DNA of 64,000 nucleotides from an uncultured Bacteroidales bacterium (GTDB lineage Bacteria > Bacteroidota > Bacteroidia > Bacteroidales > Paludibacteraceae). How positions within the stretch are numbered: position 1 is the first letter of the stretch; each line of letters opens with the position of its first letter. A program made the position numbers and the translations under genes. Below the pieces are notes generated by a model, which searched no databases, was not told the origin of the DNA, and worked only from the letters and a program-made list of their open reading frames with translations. Of the stretch, positions 52,571 to 61,538 are shown piece by piece. The stretch is from NCBI GenBank assembly GCA_900317745.1, contig ONHW01000003.1, positions 186,001-250,000 on the forward strand, in the 5' to 3' direction.

Positions 52571-54736
52571 ATGAACTGCAAAAGATTGATTACTATGGCA
52601 ATAGTTGCCTCTGCCGTAGCGGTTTCCGCTGCGGATAACCCGTTCTTTCACTACAAGGAGTGGAAAACGCCCCACGGTACGTATCCGTTCAACGAGATAT
52701 GCAACGCTCATTACATGCCTGCATTCGATGAGGCGATGAAGCATGGGCTGGCGGAGATTGATGCTATCTGCAACAATCCTGCTGCCCCGACATTCGCCAA
52801 CACGATTGAGGCATACGAGAGTGCCGGTGAGATGCTCAGCATCGTAGCCGGGTGCTTCTACAACCTTGCTTCGTCGGAAACGAACGATTCTATCCAGGCT
52901 ATTCAGGTGGAACTGTCGCCCAAGATGAGCGAATATTCGTCCACCATTCGTCTGAACGAGAAATTGTTCCAGCGCATCAAGGCGGTGTATGACCAGCGCG
53001 GCAAACTCAAGTTGAACAAAGAGCAGCAGAAACTGCTGGAAGATATCTATGAGTCGTTTGCCAACAACGGTGCCAACCTCAGTCCGGAAGACAAACAGAC
53101 TTACCGCGAGCTGAGTGCCAAACTGTCGATGCTCACTATGACCTTTGGTCAGAACGTGCTCAAGGCTACGAATGCCTGGACGATGCTCATCACCCGCGAG
53201 GAGGATTTGGCAGGACTGAACGATGACACCAAAGCTATGCTTCGCGCCAACGCCGAAGCCAAGGGTCTCAACGGATGGCTGCTGAACCTCAAACCGACAA
53301 CTTATATCCCGGTGATGAAGGACTGCGACAACCGCGATATCCGTCGCGAGTTGTATATGGCATACAACTCGCGCAACATAGGTGGCGAGTTCGATAACAC
53401 GCAGATTATCATCGATATCGTCAATACGCGTCTGGCTCTCGCCAAACTCTTTGGCAAAGACTGCTATGCCGACAAGTCGCTGTACAAATCTATGGCGGAG
53501 AACAAGGAGAACGTCTATCGCCTGCTCGACCAGCTGCGTGACAGTTACATGCCTGCCGCACGCGAAGAGGTGAAAGAACTGGAGGATTATGCCAAGGCCA
53601 ACGGACTCTATGCCGCGCTGCAGCCATGGGACTTCAGTTATTACTCCAAGAAACTGAAGAACGACAAGTACGCCATCAGCGATGATCTTGTGCGTCCGTA
53701 CTTTGAACTTGAGGCTGTCAAGCAGGGCGTGTTCGGTCTTGCCAAGCGCCTGTATGGCATCACGTTCAAGGAGAACAAAAAGCTTCAGGTATATAACCCC
53801 GAGGTTACTGCTTACGAGGTGTTTGACGAGAAAGGTAAGTTCCTCGCCGTGTACTATGCCGACTTCCATCCGCGGGACGGCAAGCGTGGCGGAGCATGGA
53901 TGAACGATTTCCAGCCGCAGTATATCAAAGGCAAGAAAGATCATCGCCCGCACATCGTGAACGTGATGAACTTTACGCGTCCGGTGATGGGCGCGGATGG
54001 TAAGGTGGAGAAGCCTGCCTTGTTTACCTATGATGAGGTACGCACGTTCCTGCACGAGTTCGGTCACGGCCTGCACGGTATGTTGACGCGTTGCCAATAT
54101 GCGTCGCTATCGGGTACGAACGTGCCGCGCGACTTCGTGGAACTTCCTAGCCAGTTCAACGAGAACTTTATCGACGAGAAGGAGTTCCTCGATACCTTTG
54201 CCAAGCATTATCAGACCGGCGAGCCTATGCCGCAGGAGCTGATTGACAAGATCAAACGTTCTTCGAACTTCCATGCTGCCTACAGTTGTGTACGTCAGCT
54301 TTCGTTCGGCTATCTGGATATGGCTTGGCACACGCTGACCGAGCCGTTCTCTGTTCCAGCCGACCTTACTACACAGGAGGCTGTGCTCCGCTTCGGCGAC
54401 GATGCGATGGAGCAGGTGCGTGTACTGCCAAATGTGCCCGGCACGCAGATGGAAACCTCGTTCACACATATCTTCTCCGGCGGTTATGCTGCAGGCTACT
54501 ATGCCTACAAGTGGAGCGAACTGCTGGATGCGGATGCGTTCAGCGTATTCAAGCAGGCACAAGCTGCCAATGGCTCAATCTTCGACAAAAAGGCAGCCAA
54601 CCTCTTCCGCAAACATATTCTGGAGCGTGGTGGTACGGAGAAGGCAGCAGATCTTTATCGCCGCTTCCGTGGAGGCGAACCTACGATCAACGCCCTGCTG
54701 GAACGTGACGGCATCAAAGTCGTAGAGATCAAATAA
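52571..54736 (+). CDS. dcp: M3 family metallopeptidase (dipeptidyl carboxypeptidase type)
   Basis: 721 residues. Signal peptide MNCKRLITMAIVASAVAVSA, so periplasmic or secreted, then NPFFHYKEWKTPHGTYPFNEI typical of the Dcp/OpdA group. Zinc site FLHEFGHGLHGML (HExxH) near residue 497 with the downstream Glu in ETSFTHIFSGGYAAGYYAY region. Cleaves short peptides, a common activity of asaccharolytic Bacteroidales. Full length. The peptidase is followed 12 bp later by an aminotransferase. Confidence 0.93.
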   Translation: MNCKRLITMAIVASAVAVSAADNPFFHYKEWKTPHGTYPFNEICNAHYMPAFDEAMKHGLAEIDAICNNPAAPTFANTIEAYESAGEMLSIVAGCFYNLASSETNDSIQAIQVELSPKMSEYSSTIRLNEKLFQRIKAVYDQRGKLKLNKEQQKLLEDIYESFANNGANLSPEDKQTYRELSAKLSMLTMTFGQNVLKATNAWTMLITREEDLAGLNDDTKAMLRANAEAKGLNGWLLNLKPTTYIPVMKDCDNRDIRRELYMAYNSRNIGGEFDNTQIIIDIVNTRLALAKLFGKDCYADKSLYKSMAENKENVYRLLDQLRDSYMPAAREEVKELEDYAKANGLYAALQPWDFSYYSKKLKNDKYAISDDLVRPYFELEAVKQGVFGLAKRLYGITFKENKKLQVYNPEVTAYEVFDEKGKFLAVYYADFHPRDGKRGGAWMNDFQPQYIKGKKDHRPHIVNVMNFTRPVMGADGKVEKPALFTYDEVRTFLHEFGHGLHGMLTRCQYASLSGTNVPRDFVELPSQFNENFIDEKEFLDTFAKHYQTGEPMPQELIDKIKRSSNFHAAYSCVRQLSFGYLDMAWHTLTEPFSVPADLTTQEAVLRFGDDAMEQVRVLPNVPGTQMETSFTHIFSGGYAAGYYAYKWSELLDADAFSVFKQAQAANGSIFDKKAANLFRKHILERGGTEKAADLYRRFRGGEPTINALLERDGIKVVEIK

Positions 54737-54747
54737 AAACTACTACT

Positions 54748-55983
54748 ATGCATATTTCAGAACGAATAGCTCAGATCTCCGCCTCGCCCACGTTGGCGAT
54801 GAGTGCCAAGGCCCGTGAACTCAAGCAGGCGGGACTTGACGTGATCAGTATGTCGGTAGGCGAGCCGGATTTTCCGACGCCCGCATATATCAAGCAGGCG
54901 GTGAAGGACGCAGTGGATGCCGATATGTCGCATTACGGACCTGTGCCCGGAACTCCGGGGCTGCGTGCTGCTGCTGCCAAGTATATGTCTTCGTTTGCCT
55001 TGCAGGGTGGGGAAGACATCTTCTCTGCCGATGATATTATCGTTTCTGTAGGAGCCAAGCAGGCTATCTGCAATGCTATTGAGACGCTGGTAGGCAAAGG
55101 CGACGAGGTTATCCTGCCTACGCCCTGCTGGGTCAGTTATACCGAGATGGTGAAACTCGCCGAGGGCGTGCCTGTCATGGTTCGCACCACGATGGACAAC
55201 GATTTTATCCTCACTCCCGAGGCGCTTGAGGCGGCTATCACTCCGCGTACGCGACTGATTATCCTCTGCACGCCTAATAATCCTACAGGTGCGGTATATA
55301 GTACCGAAGAGATTAACGCACTTGCCGAAGTGTTGCTTCGCTATCCGAACGTAGCAATCATTGCCGACGAGATCTATAATAAGATATGTTACACGGGCAA
55401 GTGCGCGTCGTGGGCGAGCCGCAAGGATCTTTTGGATCGAATGATTGTTGTCAACGGTGTGAGCAAGGCGTTTGCTATGACCGGTTACCGTATCGGTTGG
55501 ATGGCATGCAAGGACAAAGCGTTCATCAAGGCTTGCACGCGCTTGCAGGGGCAACAGATCACATGTGCCACGATGGTTGCGCAGTACGCAGCGCAGAAAG
55601 CCCTGGAGGGCGACCTATCGTGCTTGGATGAGATGGTTCATGCGTTTGAACACCGCCGTGATCTCGTTCTCAACCTGGCTAAGGATATCCCGGGTTGGAA
55701 AGTGCGTTGCCCGAAGGGCGCGTTCTATCTGTTCCCCGACGTTACGGCTCTGTTCGGCAAGCATGCTCCGGCTGACAGCGAATATGCCAAGGCGCATCCC
55801 GGTGCAGTGATCAGCAATGCTGACGAGCTCTGCGAGTATCTGCTCATGGATGGTCTGGTGGCCTGTGTTTCCGGTGCCGCCTTTGGCGAACCGACCTGTC
55901 TGCGTATCTCGTATGCGTGCTCCGAGCAGCAGATCACCGCTGCCATGCAACGCATACGTACTGCCATTCAGCGTTTGGCGTAA
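54748..55983 (+). CDS. Pyridoxal-phosphate aminotransferase (aspartate type)
   Basis: 411 residues, fold-type I subgroup I-gamma. Starts LAQISASPTLAMSAKARELK-like, DVISMSVGEPDFPTP, PTPCWVSYTEMVKLAEGVP, CTPNNPTGAVY, IADEIYNKI and the PLP lysine in VNGVSKAFAMTGYRIGW. C-terminal Arg in LRISYACSE binds the substrate carboxylate. Most likely aspartate aminotransferase; a related keto-acid specificity cannot be excluded. Confidence 0.9.
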   Translation: MHISERIAQISASPTLAMSAKARELKQAGLDVISMSVGEPDFPTPAYIKQAVKDAVDADMSHYGPVPGTPGLRAAAAKYMSSFALQGGEDIFSADDIIVSVGAKQAICNAIETLVGKGDEVILPTPCWVSYTEMVKLAEGVPVMVRTTMDNDFILTPEALEAAITPRTRLIILCTPNNPTGAVYSTEEINALAEVLLRYPNVAIIADEIYNKICYTGKCASWASRKDLLDRMIVVNGVSKAFAMTGYRIGWMACKDKAFIKACTRLQGQQITCATMVAQYAAQKALEGDLSCLDEMVHAFEHRRDLVLNLAKDIPGWKVRCPKGAFYLFPDVTALFGKHAPADSEYAKAHPGAVISNADELCEYLLMDGLVACVSGAAFGEPTCLRISYACSEQQITAAMQRIRTAIQRLA

Positions 55984-56031
55984 CGCTTATAACGACGAAC
56001 GTTTGTAACGCCAGAATATAGCACTAAAAGA

Positions 56032-56062
56032 AATGTGGCACATCCGAACGATGTGCCACATT
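56032..56062. terminator. Bidirectional terminator after the aminotransferase gene
   Basis: AATGTGGCACAT, seven-base loop, ATGTGCCACATT, 12-bp perfect stem followed by CTTGTATATTTTT; between convergent genes. Confidence 0.9.
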
Positions 56063-56078
56063 CTTGTATATTTTTCTG

Positions 56079-57329
56079 TTATTTGAATTTGAGTGTCCGG
56101 CGTACCAGCAGCGTAATGGCTATCGTAACCACGCAGCAAGCCATGACAACCCAGAAGAATCCCAAGTACCCCAGCGCCTCCTGGATATATCCGGCAACCA
56201 TTCCCGGCAATGCCAACCCGAGGAACATGAACGCCGTGCAGATGGAGAAGTGTGCTGTCTTGTGCGCTCCGTCTGCCACATGGATCATGTACAGCATACA
56301 AGCCGTGTAGCCCAAGCCGTAGCCTAATTGCTCAAAGCCGACGCACAAGCCGAGTATCCAAAGTGCAGTAGGCCGGAACATGGCGAAATAGACGTACACG
56401 AAGCAGGGCAGAGTGAGAAACAGTGCCATAGGTATGATGGCTTTCCTGAGTCCTGTCCGGCTCGCCCATATACCTCCGCCTATGCCGCCGAGCAGCATAA
56501 GAATAACGCCTATACCTGTGATCTCGCCAATCGTATCCACGGTTATACCCAATCCGCCATCAGCCTGCGATGCCAGAAAGAACGGGTTACACAACTTGAG
56601 CAGCAGTGCCTCGGGCAGACGGTAGAGTAGCATGAATGCGATAGCCAAGCCTATTCCCGGCTTGCGGAAGAACTCCGCCCACACTTGTCCGACCTCACGC
56701 CAGATGGCAGCTCCGTTCATCTTCTCCGCACGCACTTGCTCTACGCGCGGCATAAGCAGTGTGTGCCAGATAGTGATAGCGCAAAGCAAACCGCTGCAAA
56801 GCAGCAGAGCGTATGTCCAGGATGAGGAAATATCCGTGCGTTTCTGCAGCCAGCCGACGAACATCAGCAGCAGCGACTGGCAGAACACGTTGGCTATCCT
56901 GTAGAACGTTGAGCGTAGTCCGACGTATGCCGACTGGTCATGCTCATTCAGCGCAAGCATGTAGTAGCCGTCAGCGGCAATGTCGTGCGTCGCGGAGCAG
57001 AACGCAGTGACGGCAAACAGGATGAGTGCCGTGGTGAAATGTCCCTTTGGTGCCAGCCACGCCAGCAGCAGGACGGTAACAGCCATCAGCGCCTGCATAA
57101 TGATCACCCACCAACGTTTGGTGCGCAACACATCCACAAACGGACTCCATATCGGTTTGAGTACCCAGGGTAGGGAGATTAGCGAGGTGAACAGTGCCAT
57201 CTCGCTGTTAGGTACACCCAGCTGTGCAAACAGCGTTACACTGATGCTGGTGACTATAAAAAACGGTACACCTTCTGCAAAATACAAGGTCGGTACCCAG
57301 AACCACGGACTTGTCTTTGTTGATTTCAT
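56079..57329 (-). CDS. AmpG-like MFS permease
   Basis: 416 residues from ATG 57329; longer forms would start upstream of the promoter. Twelve predicted spans, starting FWVPTLYFAEGVPFFIVTSI and SLPWVLKPIWSPFVDVLRTKRWWV, the cytoplasmic motif of AmpG; later GGIGGGIWASRTGLRKAI and FSICTAFMFLGLALPGMVAGYIQEALGY (in parts). AmpG imports GlcNAc-anhydroMurNAc muropeptides for recycling. Substrate here is inferred from family. The start is only four bases from the -7 box, so the transcript is nearly leaderless. Confidence 0.85.
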   Translation of the reverse strand: MKSTKTSPWFWVPTLYFAEGVPFFIVTSISVTLFAQLGVPNSEMALFTSLISLPWVLKPIWSPFVDVLRTKRWWVIIMQALMAVTVLLLAWLAPKGHFTTALILFAVTAFCSATHDIAADGYYMLALNEHDQSAYVGLRSTFYRIANVFCQSLLLMFVGWLQKRTDISSSWTYALLLCSGLLCAITIWHTLLMPRVEQVRAEKMNGAAIWREVGQVWAEFFRKPGIGLAIAFMLLYRLPEALLLKLCNPFFLASQADGGLGITVDTIGEITGIGVILMLLGGIGGGIWASRTGLRKAIIPMALFLTLPCFVYVYFAMFRPTALWILGLCVGFEQLGYGLGYTACMLYMIHVADGAHKTAHFSICTAFMFLGLALPGMVAGYIQEALGYLGFFWVVMACCVVTIAITLLVRRTLKFK

Positions 57330-57333
57330 AGTG

Positions 57334-57365
57334 CAAAGATACAACAATTTTTGCATATTTGCAAG
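57334..57365 (-). promoter_or_regulatory. Promoter of the AmpG-like gene, near-leaderless
   Basis: Minus strand CTTG (57365-57362), 20 bp, TATCTTTG (57341-57334), then CACT and the ATG at 57329. Confidence 0.75.
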
Positions 57366-57380
57366 AATATTCACAAAAAA

Positions 57381-57412
57381 TTTGCAAAATTGACAAAAAT
57401 GTTGTATCTTTG
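57381..57412 (+). promoter_or_regulatory. Promoter of the CNNM/CBS gene
   Basis: TTTG 57381-57384, 20 bp, TATCTTTG 57405-57412; leader about 35 bases to ATG 57453. Divergent from the AmpG-like promoter with 15 bp between the -33 boxes. Confidence 0.82.
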
Positions 57413-57452
57413 TACTCACTATGCCTTACCTACGGGAACGTGGCATCACTAT

Positions 57453-58550
57453 ATGGGACTTTTATTACTATTTCTTGTCATCACACTGCTGGTATCCTTT
57501 TTATGCTCCACGCTGGAGTCTGTGCTGATGACCACTACACTTTCTTACATTTCGCTTCGTGAGGACGAAGGGGATAAAGCGGCTGTATTGTTCAAGAAAT
57601 ACAAGCTCGACACTGAGCGTCCGCTTGCGGCTATCCTCTCCTTGAATACCATAGCCAACACGGTCGGCTCGGTGGGCATAGGTATGCAGGCTACACTCGT
57701 ATTTGGCAACAAGTGGGTAGGACTAACCAGTGCTATCGTGACGCTGTTGATCCTGATTTTTGCCGAGATTATTCCGAAGACCATCGGTACGACGTATTGG
57801 AAGTCATTGATGACTTTCACGGCATATACCACGCGTGCGCTGATTGTTATCATGTTCCCGTTTGTGCTGCTGGTGCACTATTTGACCCGTATGTTCCGCA
57901 AGGAGGACAGCGTAGGCGACAACACCGTATCGCGTGAGGAGGTTAGCGCCATGGCAAATGTCGGCGAGGAGGAAGGTGTGATTGAGAAAGATGAGAACAA
58001 GATCATCCAGAACATCATCCGCTTGGACGATATCAAGGCATTTGAGGTTATGACGCCTCGTGTGGTTGCGGCTATTGCGTCCGAGAAAATGACCCTGCGT
58101 GAGTATTACGACAGCGATGCTTACGACCATTTCTCGCGTATACCCGTCTATGCCGATAGTCCCGAGTTCATCACCGGCTACGTGCTGCGTGACGACGCGC
58201 TGGAGGATCTGGCTGAAGACCACTTCGATACCAAGCTCGGTGACATCAAGCGTTCGTTGCCGTACTTCAATGAGGATACATCAATCTCCGACATCTTTGA
58301 TGCCATGCTCAAACAGAAGAGCCAGATAGCACTGGTGATTGACGAGTATGGCTGCTTCCAGGGAATAATCACGCTTGAGGATATCATCGAAACCATATTT
58401 GGTTTCGAGATTATCGACGAGAACGATGTGATCACCGATATGCAGCAGTACGCACGCGAACGCTGGCAGAAACGCCAGAAACGTATATCCAAGCATGTGA
58501 ACATCACCACGTCTTCATCCGAGACGATGGCTGACAATGCCCCGGAATAA
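57453..58550 (+). CDS. CNNM-domain/CBS-domain membrane protein (CorC/hemolysin-like)
   Basis: 365 residues from ATG 57453. CNNM (DUF21) membrane domain: LLLLFLVITLLVSFLCSTLES, LAAILSLNTIANTVGSVGIG, LTSAIVTLLILIFAEIIPKT with the conserved EIIPKT, and ALIVIMFPFVLLVHYLTRMF. Then a Bateman pair of CBS domains (about 205-325: VMTPRVVAAIAS, RIPVYADSPEFITGYVLRDD, IALVIDEYGCFQGIITLEDI). The C-terminal CorC_HlyC transporter-associated domain is missing; only a basic tail remains. Probably magnesium or other cation efflux. Confidence 0.88.
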   Translation: MGLLLLFLVITLLVSFLCSTLESVLMTTTLSYISLREDEGDKAAVLFKKYKLDTERPLAAILSLNTIANTVGSVGIGMQATLVFGNKWVGLTSAIVTLLILIFAEIIPKTIGTTYWKSLMTFTAYTTRALIVIMFPFVLLVHYLTRMFRKEDSVGDNTVSREEVSAMANVGEEEGVIEKDENKIIQNIIRLDDIKAFEVMTPRVVAAIASEKMTLREYYDSDAYDHFSRIPVYADSPEFITGYVLRDDALEDLAEDHFDTKLGDIKRSLPYFNEDTSISDIFDAMLKQKSQIALVIDEYGCFQGIITLEDIIETIFGFEIIDENDVITDMQQYARERWQKRQKRISKHVNITTSSSETMADNAPE

Positions 58551-58556
58551 CTCAGT

Positions 58557-59750
58557 ATGAATCTTTCAGAGTTCGACAACCTGCTAACCTTGCTCCGTAA
58601 CGCCCTTGACGGTGGGAGTAGGGCATTGCCGTCTGCACCCGACTGGCAGCAGTTGGTGCGTCAGGCGCGTATCCATGGTGTCGAGCCGCTGGTGTACGAT
58701 GCAGCGTTGCGTCTGCCTGCCGGTCAGGCGCCTGACAAGGCGCTGGCTACACACATGAAGCAGGTGTGTCTCTATCAGATGCAGCAGCAGACCATCTGGC
58801 TGCCGCGTATCAATGCTGCCGTGGAAGCACTGCGTAAGGCTGGCGTCGAACCGGTGTTGCTCAAGGGATTCGGGCTGGCCGACCTCTATCCCAAACCCTA
58901 CCTGCGCAGTTGGGGCGATGCGGATATATGGGTAGGTGTTGCTAACTACCACGCCGGATGCAAAGCCCTGCGCGAAGCGTTTCCTGAGGCTATCCATCAC
59001 GATGAGGAGTACGAGGAACTCAAGCACTACGGCATAGTTTTTCCAGACGGCAATGCTATCGAACTGCACCGTGTGGCAATGGATTTTCCTACACCCGAAG
59101 AGGATGCGTACTGGCAAACGCTGGAGGTGCCGGCTTTAAGCTGTAACGCAGAAAACACATTCGAAGACGCAGCATACGCTCTTGGTGGGCTGATTCGCAC
59201 ACCGCAAGAGCCGTTCAATCTGTTGTTTGTGTTCCTGCATGCATGGGAGCACTTCTGCGGTACAGGTATGCCGCTCAAGCAGGTTCTGGACATTGCTTTG
59301 CTCGTGCAGCGCGACTATCTGCCACTACCTGATGAACAGAAGGCACGCTACGATACGTATCTGCAAACTCACCTCCGTCGCTTCTGCATGACGGAAGCCT
59401 GGCAACTCGTTGCTTACGCCGTGAATTATGTCACAGGTATACAGATGCCATTGAGTGCTTCTACATCTTTTGCCGAATCACAATGTGCAATTTTCCTTTC
59501 TCGTATGCTTGCTGAAGGGCAATGCCGACAGAAGGAGTATAGATTGGGTGGGGTTGACCATTACGATGAACGCGAGCGTGCCAAGCGGTTACCTGTTTGG
59601 CGCAGAAAGATCTTAACGCTGCAAGGACGATTTGCCCATGCGCGCTTCTTGCGTCAGTTCTCGCCTGCCTACGCGCGCCACGTGTTGTGGGCAAATATCC
59701 GCAAGGGGTTGCGCCGCACTATCCGTCATGAACGGATGATTGATTATTGA
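58557..59750 (+). CDS. Uncharacterised nucleotidyltransferase-family protein (NTP_transf_5 type)
   Basis: 397 residues. VEPVLLKGFGLADLYPKPYLRSWGDADIWV is the polymerase-beta-like GD(I)D motif region of the NTP_transf_5 family; IELHRVAMDFPTPEEDAYW and NLLFVFLHAWEHFCG follow. Such proteins often accompany capsule or glycan loci, but here the neighbour is a cation transporter (6 bp upstream). Substrate unknown. The C-terminus is rich in Arg, ending IRKGLRRTIRHERM. Confidence 0.8.
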   Translation: MNLSEFDNLLTLLRNALDGGSRALPSAPDWQQLVRQARIHGVEPLVYDAALRLPAGQAPDKALATHMKQVCLYQMQQQTIWLPRINAAVEALRKAGVEPVLLKGFGLADLYPKPYLRSWGDADIWVGVANYHAGCKALREAFPEAIHHDEEYEELKHYGIVFPDGNAIELHRVAMDFPTPEEDAYWQTLEVPALSCNAENTFEDAAYALGGLIRTPQEPFNLLFVFLHAWEHFCGTGMPLKQVLDIALLVQRDYLPLPDEQKARYDTYLQTHLRRFCMTEAWQLVAYAVNYVTGIQMPLSASTSFAESQCAIFLSRMLAEGQCRQKEYRLGGVDHYDERERAKRLPVWRRKILTLQGRFAHARFLRQFSPAYARHVLWANIRKGLRRTIRHERMIDY

Positions 59751-59822
59751 TAACAGATTGCGCATTTGAGGTTGCAAATAGATGCCTAATTTGTGATGCT
59801 ATATAATTTTTTAGCCGAAATA

Positions 59823-59854
59823 TTTGCAAATATCGAATAATTATCGTATCTTTG
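59823..59854 (+). promoter_or_regulatory. Promoter of tRNA-His
   Basis: TTTG 59823-59826, 20 bp, TATCTTTG 59847-59854, full consensus. Confidence 0.85.
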
Positions 59855-59896
59855 CACCCGCTTTCCGTATGAATGTTCATTCTGGAGAGAGCGTAT

Positions 59897-59970
59897 GGTG
59901 GTCTTAGCTCAGTTGGCAGAGCATCGGATTGTGGTTCCGAGTGTCGTGGGTTCGAGCCCCACATTCCACC
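59897..59970 (+). tRNA. tRNA-His (anticodon GTG)
   Basis: D arm GCTC-AGTTGGCA-GAGC, anticodon arm TCGGA-TTGTGGT-TCCGA with anticodon GTG at 59931-59933, T arm GTGGG-TTCGAGC-CCCAC. G at 59897 is the extra -1 G opposite C 59970. The acceptor stem GTGGTCT/ATTCCAC has two adjacent non-pairs (T-T and C-T) at positions 5-68 and 6-67. CCA is not encoded. A tyrosine recombinase gene follows, so the 3' end is a probable attachment site. Confidence 0.92.
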
Positions 59971-59981
59971 CAAATCTTTGT

Positions 59982-60012
59982 AAACAACTAATCCATAGGG
60001 GGTTAGTTGTTT
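59982..60012 (+). terminator. Terminator of tRNA-His
   Basis: AAACAACTAA, eleven bases, TTAGTTGTTT, starting 12 bases after the tRNA. Confidence 0.75.
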
Positions 60013-60025
60013 GCGTTTGAAGGGG

Positions 60026-60059
60026 GCGTGTAAAAATCGCGTCAAAAACGCGTCAAAGG
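60026..60059 (+). repeat. Three 11-bp direct repeats between tRNA-His and the recombinase
   Basis: GCGTGTAAAAAT, CGCGTCAAAAA, CGCGTCAAAGG in direct succession. Position beside the attachment site suggests integrase arm-type binding sites. Confidence 0.6.
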
Positions 60060-60121
60060 TAAATATAGTATTTTATCCTCTTTTTCTCCGGTTGAATGCA
60101 TAATTTAACCGAAGAAAAAAA

Positions 60122-61276
60122 ATGCCTAATCATCAAGAATTTTCGAGCAGCTACTGTAATTATGTTCCGGCAGTTCTCCGTCATCATAAGGATAACTGGC
60201 AAGTGGAATATTATGTTTATAGTCCTATTACAAAACAATTGGAGCGTAAGCGTATTAAGGTTAATCGTCTTCGGTTGCATTGTAGTACGTTGTCTATGTT
60301 CAAGCAACAGGCTAATGAGATCATACAAAGTATAAATATTAAACTTGCTGGCGGTTGGTCTCCGTATGGTGAATCTGAGAATGTTCGTTATTATACACCA
60401 TTGGCGCAGGTTATGTCTCTTTATATTGAAGAGAAGCAGAAGGAATTGAAACCTGACACGTTACGATCTTACAAAAGTTTTTGTACAATTTTCGGGAATT
60501 GGATAAACTCTATTGTTCCAGGCTGTCGTTGCATCCAGTTTAACAAGACGCTTTCTGTGCGGTATATGGATTATGTATATAATGAGCGTAAGGTTTCTGC
60601 GCGTGCATACAATAATACATTGAAGCAGGCTCGTGCATTGTTTTCCTGGGCTGTTGAGAAATGCTATTGTAAGGAAAATCCTTTTGAACATATCAAGACT
60701 AAGCGAGAACAGCAAAAGAAACGTATACTAATTCCACCGGAGATTCGAGCGAAGATTAGGGAATATTTTAAAATAAAAAGACCTAATTACCTTATAGTTC
60801 TGGAATTGGTTTATACATCTTTATTACGTCCGGCAGAGATCAGTCGGGTTCAGGTAAAGCAGGTAAATCTCAATGAGCATTACATTTATATGCCTGAAGA
60901 CAAGACTAAGAACGGTCATTATCGTTATGCGTTTCTCAGTGATGAACTTTGTATGCTTTTGTCACCTCTTTTGAAGTGTGCTAAACCGGATGATTATCTG
61001 TTGTCGCAAGGTTATATACCGGGTAAATGTTCTATGGATAGTAAGCGTTATCGCAAGCATTGGGATATTATGCGCAAGGATTTGAAGTTACCTCAAGAGA
61101 TGCAGCTTTATTCATTACGCGATACCGGTATCAACAACATGCTTAAGGCCGGGATTGATCCGCTGACTGTTATGCAGGCAGCGGACCATCACGACCTTAG
61201 TATGACAACACGTTATGCAAATCATATTGATCCGAATCTCATGAATACACTATTGGAGAAAGCCCCGTCTTTCTAA
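60122..61276 (+). CDS. Tyrosine recombinase / integrase
   Basis: 384 residues. N-terminal arm-binding part (about 10-90), SAM-like core-binding domain (about 95-195, VMSLYIEEKQKELKPDTLRS), catalytic domain with the first Arg in SLLRPAEIS, LYSLRDTGINNML (Tyr instead of the usual His of HxxR), ADHHDLSMTTRYANH with the nucleophile Tyr in TTRYAN. Of the type found on Bacteroidales prophages and conjugative elements. Lies 150 bp from tRNA-His and is more AT-rich than upstream genes, so it marks the left end of an integrated element. Confidence 0.92.
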   Translation: MPNHQEFSSSYCNYVPAVLRHHKDNWQVEYYVYSPITKQLERKRIKVNRLRLHCSTLSMFKQQANEIIQSINIKLAGGWSPYGESENVRYYTPLAQVMSLYIEEKQKELKPDTLRSYKSFCTIFGNWINSIVPGCRCIQFNKTLSVRYMDYVYNERKVSARAYNNTLKQARALFSWAVEKCYCKENPFEHIKTKREQQKKRILIPPEIRAKIREYFKIKRPNYLIVLELVYTSLLRPAEISRVQVKQVNLNEHYIYMPEDKTKNGHYRYAFLSDELCMLLSPLLKCAKPDDYLLSQGYIPGKCSMDSKRYRKHWDIMRKDLKLPQEMQLYSLRDTGINNMLKAGIDPLTVMQAADHHDLSMTTRYANHIDPNLMNTLLEKAPSF

Positions 61277-61538
61277 GCGTATCAAGAGTTTGATACCACT
61301 CTTCTTTTTGGCATATTTCATCATAGGTTTCAGTTGTTACATACCAACGGTGAAATGGTTTGTATTTTTGTTTGCATTGTGTGATGGGACCTGTTAAGAA
61401 GAATAGAGTTTGTCTGCCATCATTAAGTGTTCCGAAAGCTCTGTCATTAGGATGAAATCCGCGTTTGCGAATCTCCGCCCATGTTCCGAGGTGGACTTTC
61501 TGTTGTCCACCCCAGATGTTAGCATAGATAGTTTTCAT
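61239..61538 (-). CDS. Hypothetical protein of the mobile element
   Basis: 99 residues: MKTIYANIWGGQQKVHLGTW, TLNDGRQTLFFLTGPITQCK, HRWYVTTETYDEICQKEEWY. Compact, no signal or span. Convergent with the integrase, overlapping its 3' end by 38 bp. Last of a minus-strand operon of at least four genes. Family unknown. Confidence 0.65.
   Translation of the reverse strand: MKTIYANIWGGQQKVHLGTWAEIRKRGFHPNDRAFGTLNDGRQTLFFLTGPITQCKQKYKPFHRWYVTTETYDEICQKEEWYQTLDTLRKTGLSPIVYS

Noticed and set aside
54757-55554. Long minus-strand frame opposite the aminotransferase gene
   Set aside because: Shadow of a strongly conserved PLP enzyme; similar long antisense frames occur opposite ffh, glyS and dcp.
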